A stretch of 10,839 nt of DNA from Flavobacteriales bacterium UBA6969. Its GTDB lineage: Bacteria; Bacteroidota; Bacteroidia; Flavobacteriales_D; Sanyastnellaceae. The stretch spans positions 4,857 to 15,695 of the forward strand of contig DJYV01000152.1 in the NCBI GenBank assembly GCA_002448555.1, written 5' to 3'. Below are positions 6,121 through 10,839 of this stretch, piece after piece; position 1 is the first letter of the stretch; each line of letters opens with the position of its first letter. The notes beneath the pieces were generated by a model, which was not told the DNA's origin, did no database searches, and saw only the letters and a program-made list of their open reading frames with translations. The position numbers were made by a program, and so were the translations under genes.

Positions 6121-7103
6121 TTGATCAACCAATCTACCACCTTTTTCCATCCGGTTCTCGCTGCGGGCGCCTGCACATCAAGTGCGGGCGCTCCGGCCTC
6201 AATCCATGCACTGTACCACAACGAACTGACCCGATGGCAGGCCGCTGCCATGCGCCGTTCCACCTGTCCGTCAAGGGCAGCGTGGTAGTGCGCTGCAAAT
6301 GCGGGGCTTCGCATCAGTTGCCGGACGCGGCCTCGCTCGACATAGGCATCGATGCGTTGGCCTTCGAAAGATGCGCGGGTTTGTTGTTCGAACGAGAACA
6401 CGGAATCGAGGCAGGCATGGCTTTCCAGCACGGATTGCCATATAAGGTCATCGGGCCTTTCGATCCAGAGCGCCTGTGGCCCCGTGGGGAACAGGTTGTA
6501 ATCGGCCATGAAGGCTTCGGGCAATTGCGTTTCCCACAGCGCGTGGATGCCATTTTGGGCGGCTTGCTTTCCATCGTAATTCCCCGATGTATGCAACGGT
6601 ACATGTAGGTCGCTGATGTAGTGGGCCAAATCCACGGCAAGGCGCAGGATGGCTGCTTCGTTCTTCCGGTCAAATGCACCAATCAACCTGCGGTAGGTGC
6701 TCGAGGCGTGCCATGGCCCGATGCCGTGGGCGTGCAGGCTGTCTTCTGACCAATGTTGAATGGCTTCGTCGTACCCAATGGGAAACCACGAATGCAAGGT
6801 ATCCAACGAAGGGCTGTACCGATCGAGGTCGATGTAATGCCGAATGCCCTCGCCTGAAACGGTGTGTTTGCGCAAATCGGCATCGTTCACGTGCTCGTGC
6901 AGCCAAGCACCATGCGCCTTGAAAAATGCATGAAGGGGAGGTGGTAAGTGATGGATGGCGGCATCGACAATTGTTCGGTGCGCCGCAAACCCCCACGCAG
7001 CACATGGGGATGTAATCAGCAAGCTGATGCACAAGAAACCGTAGCAATGGATTTTACGAAGCGTTCGCCGAAGTCGTCGCTTCTTGCAGTGAAGAGGAGG
7101 CAT
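6117..7103 (-). CDS. Secreted S1/P1-type zinc nuclease / zinc-dependent phospholipase C family
   Basis: The 328-residue product has a basic N-terminus (KKRRLRRTLRK), a hydrophobic stretch YGFLCISLLITS and a likely signal peptidase I cut after PCAA, leaving Trp37 as mature residue 1. All metal ligands of P1 nuclease can be placed at matching spacing: Trp37 and His42, Asp74 and His89, His161, Asp165 and His171, His187, and Glu191 where P1 has Asp. Signature strings are WGFAAHRTI, IRHYIDLD, AHYISDLHVPLHTSGNYDG and IHALWE. Family members use three zinc ions to cleave single-stranded nucleic acids or phospholipids outside the cytoplasm; which substrate applies here is not visible. An ATG at 7133 would lengthen the protein by 10 residues; the ATG at 7103 gives a better signal peptide and smaller overlap. 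The start still lies inside the 3' end of comB (about 50 bases shared), and the stop overlaps the glycosyltransferase start. Confidence 0.88.
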   Translation of the reverse strand: MPPLHCKKRRLRRTLRKIHCYGFLCISLLITSPCAAWGFAAHRTIVDAAIHHLPPPLHAFFKAHGAWLHEHVNDADLRKHTVSGEGIRHYIDLDRYSPSLDTLHSWFPIGYDEAIQHWSEDSLHAHGIGPWHASSTYRRLIGAFDRKNEAAILRLAVDLAHYISDLHVPLHTSGNYDGKQAAQNGIHALWETQLPEAFMADYNLFPTGPQALWIERPDDLIWQSVLESHACLDSVFSFEQQTRASFEGQRIDAYVERGRVRQLMRSPAFAAHYHAALDGQVERRMAAACHRVSSLWYSAWIEAGAPALDVQAPAARTGWKKVVDWLIK

Positions 7104-7827
7104 CGTTTTCGTCCAATCGCACCAAATATCCATCGCGCAAGATGGGAATGGTCGTCAGGTTGTTGGGCGTCAAACAGTACTTCACGTCTTCGTTCAAGTT
7201 GAGTCTGCGCAATCGTCGTCGGTGCGAGGAAGCGCGCAAAAATGCGAGCATGTTATCGCGGGCCGATCGGTAGATGAATTTTGCCGCAATGGTACTGTCT
7301 TCATCGGCTTTGAACCGACCGCTCTCGATGAGTTGGTCTGCAATGGCTCCAGCACAGATGGTGTCTTCGAGGTTGAACTTGTCTTTCCAGCCTGAAGCGA
7401 GAACCAATACATTTTGATTCTGTTCCAACAACCAATCGCAAAGCGCATTGAGGTTATTAAGGGCACCAATGACTACTGTGTCTTTTTCGCTGGCGATGTC
7501 AATGGCCTTAGTTCCGTTGGTGGTGGTCAGTACAACGGATTTTCCCGCGAGCTCTTCCTTCCGTTCGATGTAGGCGATGGGGCTGTTTCCCAAGTCAAAT
7601 CCAGGAACGATTTCACCGTTGCGCTCTGCTGCTCCAATGTGGCCTTTTGCCTTCCACTCCTCAGCTGCGGTCACCGATGCGACGGGTTTGATGCGTTCCA
7701 CGCCGTTCTCCAAGGCCGTGCAGATGGCCGAGGTCGCACGCAACACATCAATGACGACCACCAATTCAAAGTTCTCCCGGTACAGTGGGTAATCCGCAGG
7801 AGAAAAACATACTTCAACGTAATTCAA
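7054..7827 (-). CDS. comB: 2-phosphosulfolactate phosphatase (ComB family), TTG start
   Basis: The 257-residue protein carries the ComB signature blocks: VEVCFSP at the N-terminus, VVVIDVLRATS (23-33), GFDLGNSP (76-83), TTTNGTKA (101-108), FNLEDTICAGA (141-151) and YCLTPNNLTTIPIL (207-220). ComB is a Mg-dependent phosphatase that converts 2-phosphosulfolactate to sulfolactate. It was defined in the coenzyme M pathway of methanogens but is common in bacteria that make sulfonates. In Bacteroidota a link to cysteate and sulfonolipid formation is plausible but not shown here. No ATG is available in frame upstream: a TAG stop lies three codons before the TTG at 7825-7827, and the family N-terminus starts right at this TTG, so TTG is the probable initiator. 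It follows gcvT by 52 bases, and its 3' end overlaps the start of the S1/P1-type gene. Confidence 0.92.
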   Translation of the reverse strand: MNYVEVCFSPADYPLYRENFELVVVIDVLRATSAICTALENGVERIKPVASVTAAEEWKAKGHIGAAERNGEIVPGFDLGNSPIAYIERKEELAGKSVVLTTTNGTKAIDIASEKDTVVIGALNNLNALCDWLLEQNQNVLVLASGWKDKFNLEDTICAGAIADQLIESGRFKADEDSTIAAKFIYRSARDNMLAFLRASSHRRRLRRLNLNEDVKYCLTPNNLTTIPILRDGYLVRLDENDASSSLQEATTSANAS

Positions 7828-7879
7828 AAGCCTCTATTCAGGTGGGTGAAAACGGAAGATACGAATTTCAGTGGAACGT

Positions 7880-8971
7880 CTATTTCTTCAGGAATCCCGG
7901 GCGCACTACTTCAGCAGGGATGGCGTTTTTTCGAATGCGAACATAGACGGTGTTGCCCAAGTGGGCTTCGCTGCTCGTGATGTACCCCATGGCAATGCTG
8001 TGCCCCAACGTGGGGGAACTGGTTCCAGAGGTGACGCGGCCGATCGTTTTGCCCTCCGCGTTTTCAATGGTGTAGCCTGTGCGCGGGATGCCGCGCTCCG
8101 TGATGACGAGTCCGCGGAGCAATTCCGGTGATCCAGATTCCTTCTCAGCTTGGAGCCGCTCGCTGTCGATGAACGGTTTTGTGAATTTCGTGATCCAGCC
8201 CAGTCCAGCCGTAATGGGGGAAGTGGAATCGTCAATGTCATTGCCATACAAGCAAAATCCGGCCTCGAGCCGCAGGGTGTCGCGTGCACCCAATCCACAG
8301 GGCTGTACGTTGGCGTCCATCAGTGCCTGCCATACAGGCGCAGCGTCATCGTTTTTGAGGTACAGCTCGAACCCTCCGGCCCCGGTGTATCCAGTGGCGC
8401 TGATGAGGCACGGGCGTCCGCAGACGGTCCCAAAATCAAACGTATAGTACTCCATGGCAGCGACGTCCGGCCCCGAGCTCAATGGGGCGAGTACCGAAGC
8501 AGCGTCAGGGCCCTGCAATGCAATCAAGGACCAAGCATCGGATTCGTCAGTGACCACTGCGTCGAAAGAATTGTGGTCGTGGATCCACTGGAAGTCTTTC
8601 AGGCGATTGGAAGCATTGACGACCAGCATAAACTCGTCTTCCGCAATACAGTATACCAGCAGGTCATCGACGATGCCTCCTTGGCCATTGGGCATGCAGC
8701 TGTATTGGACTTTGCCCGGGGTTAGTTTGCTGGCGTCGTTGCTGGTGACGTGCTGAATCAGATCCAACGCCTGCGAACCCTTGACGCGAAACTCGCCCAT
8801 GTGCGAAACGTCGAACATTCCGCAGGCCAGTCTCACCGCGTTGTGTTCAATGACGAGGCCGGCATAAGAAACGGGCATTTCGAATCCAGCATACGGAACC
8901 ATTTTGGCTCCAGCTGCTTGATGCTCCTCATGTAAGGCGGTCGGGGTTAGTGGGGTAGATAATTGCTCCAT
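7880..8971 (-). CDS. gcvT: Aminomethyltransferase, glycine cleavage system T protein
   Basis: The 363-residue protein has the full GcvT pattern: TALHEEHQAAGAKMVPYAGF near the N-terminus, FDVSHMGEFRVKG, PNGQGGIVDDLLVY (94-107, containing the catalytic Asp at 102 or 103), GYTGAGGFELYL in the folate-binding region, LGARDTLRLEAGFCLYGND, and the C-terminal barrel ending near YVRIRKNAIPAEVV. The length matches E. coli GcvT (364). It takes the aminomethyl group carried on the lipoyl arm of H protein and gives 5,10-methylene-THF and ammonia in the cytoplasm. gcvH and gcvP are not in the window. The ATG at 8969-8971 lies 17 bases after the WbqC-family stop, so cotranscription with the lepB group is likely. 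Confidence 0.97.
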   Translation of the reverse strand: MEQLSTPLTPTALHEEHQAAGAKMVPYAGFEMPVSYAGLVIEHNAVRLACGMFDVSHMGEFRVKGSQALDLIQHVTSNDASKLTPGKVQYSCMPNGQGGIVDDLLVYCIAEDEFMLVVNASNRLKDFQWIHDHNSFDAVVTDESDAWSLIALQGPDAASVLAPLSSGPDVAAMEYYTFDFGTVCGRPCLISATGYTGAGGFELYLKNDDAAPVWQALMDANVQPCGLGARDTLRLEAGFCLYGNDIDDSTSPITAGLGWITKFTKPFIDSERLQAEKESGSPELLRGLVITERGIPRTGYTIENAEGKTIGRVTSGTSSPTLGHSIAMGYITSSEAHLGNTVYVRIRKNAIPAEVVRPGFLKK

Positions 8972-8988
8972 GAGGCCGCGAAATTACA

Positions 8989-9612
8989 TCAAGTTCCGGG
9001 AGGTAAGGCCAAGCTTTCCAGTCGATGGGATAATTCTTGCGGTCCGAGCACAAACAAGGCATCGAGCACCGTGCATCCGGAGATGAAACCATGTTGCTGC
9101 TCGAATACTTGTGGGTAGCGTTCGAATGACCAACCATCACCTCGAAGCTCCTTTTTGTACCGGAGATCGTGAGCTACAGTCCCCATCGCAGGGGCTGAAT
9201 CATAGGCTGGTGGAACGGTCCATCCACATGTTGCGCAGACCCATTGAATGCTCGCATCGCACCACGCTTGAAGTGATTTCGTGCGCTCACCTTGTTTGGG
9301 CAGCTGCTCCATCCACAGCGCGTTCAATTCGTCTTCGAAAAATTCGAAGAACGGACTGCCCCCATAGGCGGTTTTCAGTGAACGCCAGGCCTGCACGGAG
9401 GATTGGTGATCAGAGAGGAATAACGCTGAGCCCATGTCCGCATGTTGCACAGGAAACGTAATGCGCTGAGCGCCTTGCGGTCCGGCGATGACCATTCGGT
9501 TCTGGAGCGATTGCTTCTGAAACGTTGCTCCGGCATCGATTGGGGCCCCTTGCCGTGCGAGCGCCCACCAATGCAGAGGTGGAAACGGACAGAGGGGAAG
9601 AATGCCGGTCAC
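8989..9612 (-). CDS. WbqC-family protein, GTG start
   Basis: The 207-residue product matches the WbqC-like family: an ILPLCPFPPLHWWAL start, the FQKQSLQNR block at 31-39, WRSLKTAYGGSPFFEFFEDE at 76-95 and YPQVFEQQHGFISGCTVLDA followed by LFVLGP near the C-terminus. WbqC proteins take their name from a gene in O-antigen clusters, but the biochemical function of the Bacteroidota members next to lepB is not established to my knowledge. The frame is open further upstream to 9780 within lepB, but family similarity begins at the GTG (9610-9612), which overlaps the lepB stop as GTGA. The start is therefore GTG with likely translational coupling. No signal peptide or membrane segment is apparent, so the protein should be cytoplasmic. 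Confidence 0.88.
   Translation of the reverse strand: MTGILPLCPFPPLHWWALARQGAPIDAGATFQKQSLQNRMVIAGPQGAQRITFPVQHADMGSALFLSDHQSSVQAWRSLKTAYGGSPFFEFFEDELNALWMEQLPKQGERTKSLQAWCDASIQWVCATCGWTVPPAYDSAPAMGTVAHDLRYKKELRGDGWSFERYPQVFEQQHGFISGCTVLDALFVLGPQELSHRLESLALPPGT
9609..9612 (-). other. GTGA stop/start overlap
   Basis: The TGA of lepB (9609-9611) and the GTG of the WbqC-family gene (9610-9612) share bases on the minus strand. This supports GTG as the start and coupled translation. Confidence 0.75.
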
Positions 9613-10839
9613 TTGACGCTTTTGAACATGCGGTCCCAGCGGATTTTGCTTTCGCCGTGCTGCGCAGCATTTTGCTTGGAGAACCAGACAAACGAGGCGC
9701 GTCCTACGATATGGGTTTCGGGCACAAAGCCCCACATGCGCGAGTCGGCGGAACGGTGTCGGTTGTCGCCCATCATCCAATAGTAGTCCAGACCAAATGT
9801 GTACGTTGTTGCGGATTGACCATCGATGCGCACGTCATCGCCTACGATTTCGAGGTCATGTCCTTCGTAGGTCGAAATGGCACGGCGGTACAGCGCGATG
9901 TTGCGGGGGGTGAGTTCGATTGTCATGCCGCTTGATGGCAAGGCAATGGGACCAAAATTATCCGGATCCCAGGCATTGAACTCAGGTAGGAAGGCATTGG
10001 GGAACATTTCCAATCGTCCGCGGCGGTAACTCAGGTCAACACGCTCGATGCTCGTTGCCATGCCGCTGTTTTCCAATTGGGTCTTCTCTGCTTCGGTCAG
10101 CGCCCAAACTGCTTCGAGAGCGCGGTTCTCAATGGATCCGTCGATGTTGGTTAGGCCCAATCCCTTGAAGGCACGGCGTTTCTCCATGGGCGATGGAAAG
10201 GTGATGGAGTACTCGTACTGGACACCTGCCGGCGGCTCCAATGCTTCTCCGTTGATGAAGAGTTGCCCATCTTCTGCCGAAATGGTCTCACCCGGGAGGG
10301 CGACGCACCGCTTCACGTAGTTCTCTGTTTTGTCTAAGGGGCGCGCTCGGATGCCAAAGCGTTTTTCAAGGGCGGCCCGGGCTTGGGCTTCGTACGGTGC
10401 CGGTTCGTTTACATACGTCCCCACGTTTCCACCGGCACGTTTGATGGCCTCCATGCGCAAGATGGCGTAGTAATCGTGCCCAGCCCATTGCGGATCGACC
10501 ACAATGGTGTCGCCGTGGGGAAAGTTGAACACCACGGCGTCGTAGCGTTCCACCTCCCGAATGCCCGGAAGGCGTTTGTACGGAAGGGCGAACCACTCGG
10601 TGTAGCTCGGTACCATGGAACCCGGTAACGCGTTGTGAATGAGCGGCACCGAAACAGGCGTTTGCGGCACTTTCGGACCGTAACTGGTTTTGCTCACGTA
10701 GAGGTAATCCCCGACAAGCATGCTTCCCTCCATAGAACCTGTTGGGATCATAAAGGCCTCGAAAATAAACGTGCGATCCACGGTGGCAACGACCAGCGCC
10801 CACAAGATGCTCTCACCCCATTCGCGTCCGGTTGACTTT
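9609..10839 (-). CDS. lepB: Signal peptidase I, 5' truncated by window edge
   Basis: The minus-strand frame is open to the window edge, giving about 409 visible residues; the start lies outside the window. The visible N-terminus STGREWGESILWALVVATVD is the end of a membrane anchor. EAFMIPTGSMEGSMLVGDYL follows, with the nucleophile Ser codon at 10734-10736. NYVKRCVALPGE carries the general-base Lys (codon about 10311-10313). The conserved box MMGDNRHRSADSRMWGFVPE lies near the C-terminus. Between the Ser and Lys boxes is the long insertion typical of the large Bacteroidota signal peptidases, which run to about 450-550 residues. The enzyme cleaves signal peptides on the outer face of the inner membrane. 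A TTG at 10803-10805 is not the start, since the anchor continues upstream of it. It overlaps the WbqC-family start by 4 bases. Confidence 0.96.
   Translation of the reverse strand, partial: KSTGREWGESILWALVVATVDRTFIFEAFMIPTGSMEGSMLVGDYLYVSKTSYGPKVPQTPVSVPLIHNALPGSMVPSYTEWFALPYKRLPGIREVERYDAVVFNFPHGDTIVVDPQWAGHDYYAILRMEAIKRAGGNVGTYVNEPAPYEAQARAALEKRFGIRARPLDKTENYVKRCVALPGETISAEDGQLFINGEALEPPAGVQYEYSITFPSPMEKRRAFKGLGLTNIDGSIENRALEAVWALTEAEKTQLENSGMATSIERVDLSYRRGRLEMFPNAFLPEFNAWDPDNFGPIALPSSGMTIELTPRNIALYRRAISTYEGHDLEIVGDDVRIDGQSATTYTFGLDYYWMMGDNRHRSADSRMWGFVPETHIVGRASFVWFSKQNAAQHGESKIRWDRMFKSVK

Noticed and set aside
5937..6608. 223-codon open frame on the plus strand across the glycosyltransferase/nuclease junction
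   Set aside because: It spans the antisense of two genes, is rich in Cys, Arg and Pro as expected of a shadow frame, and has no recognisable motif.
7828..7879. Promoter between gcvT and comB
   Set aside because: Only a poor TATCTTCC-like match was found, with no spaced TTTG box; nothing supports an internal promoter.
9613..9780. N-terminal extension of the WbqC-family protein into lepB
   Set aside because: Family similarity starts at the GTG at 9612, which forms a GTGA overlap with the lepB stop.

Overview
The window is a compact, gene-dense piece of a Bacteroidota chromosome, most likely order Flavobacteriales or a close relative. The evidence is the gene set. It has a DHH phosphoesterase followed by a GldI-like FKBP lipoprotein, a dnaA/LMW-PTP/RsmI-paralogue operon with a hotdog thioesterase diverging from dnaA, a large signal peptidase I followed by a WbqC-family gene, and no recognisable Shine-Dalgarno sequences before most starts. 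Coding DNA looks fairly GC-rich for this group (judged by eye, not computed). The genus cannot be told from the sequence. There are no RNA genes, transposons, CRISPR arrays or phage genes.

Layout, left to right. (1) 1-1700, plus strand: the 3' part of a NrnA-type DHH/DHHA1 phosphoesterase, then two bases later a lipoprotein that appears to carry two degenerate FKBP-like domains. (2) 1687-4298, minus strand: dnaA, a low-molecular-weight tyrosine phosphatase, and a short RsmI-like tetrapyrrole-methylase-fold methyltransferase. The gaps are 20 and 6 bases, so this is one operon led by dnaA, and its last gene overlaps the lipoprotein gene tail-to-tail by 14 bases. (3) 4299-4626: the only sizeable intergenic region, AT-rich, with a short perfect inverted repeat, an imperfect direct repeat and one weak DnaA-box-like site. 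(4) 4627-5037, plus strand: a YbgC/4HBT hotdog thioesterase. (5) 5020-10839, minus strand: six genes in a row. In transcription order these are lepB (5' end outside the window), a WbqC-family protein, gcvT, comB, an S1/P1-type zinc nuclease/phospholipase C, and a DUF3524/QTMAN-like glycosyltransferase. Two of the junctions are 4-base stop/start overlaps and one is an overlap of about 50 bases.

Functionally the region is mostly housekeeping: replication initiation, protein export, one-carbon metabolism, sulfonate metabolism and nucleotide turnover. No obvious defence or mobile system is present. The points most worth a second look are the tandem FKBP-like lipoprotein in the gldI position, the bacterial homologue of the queuosine-tRNA mannosyltransferase coupled by ATGA to a secreted zinc nuclease, and the divergent RsmI paralogue and phosphatase downstream of dnaA. 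Several starts are set by sequence context: GTG for the WbqC gene, TTG for comB, and internal ATGs for dnaA, the phosphatase, the thioesterase and the glycosyltransferase.
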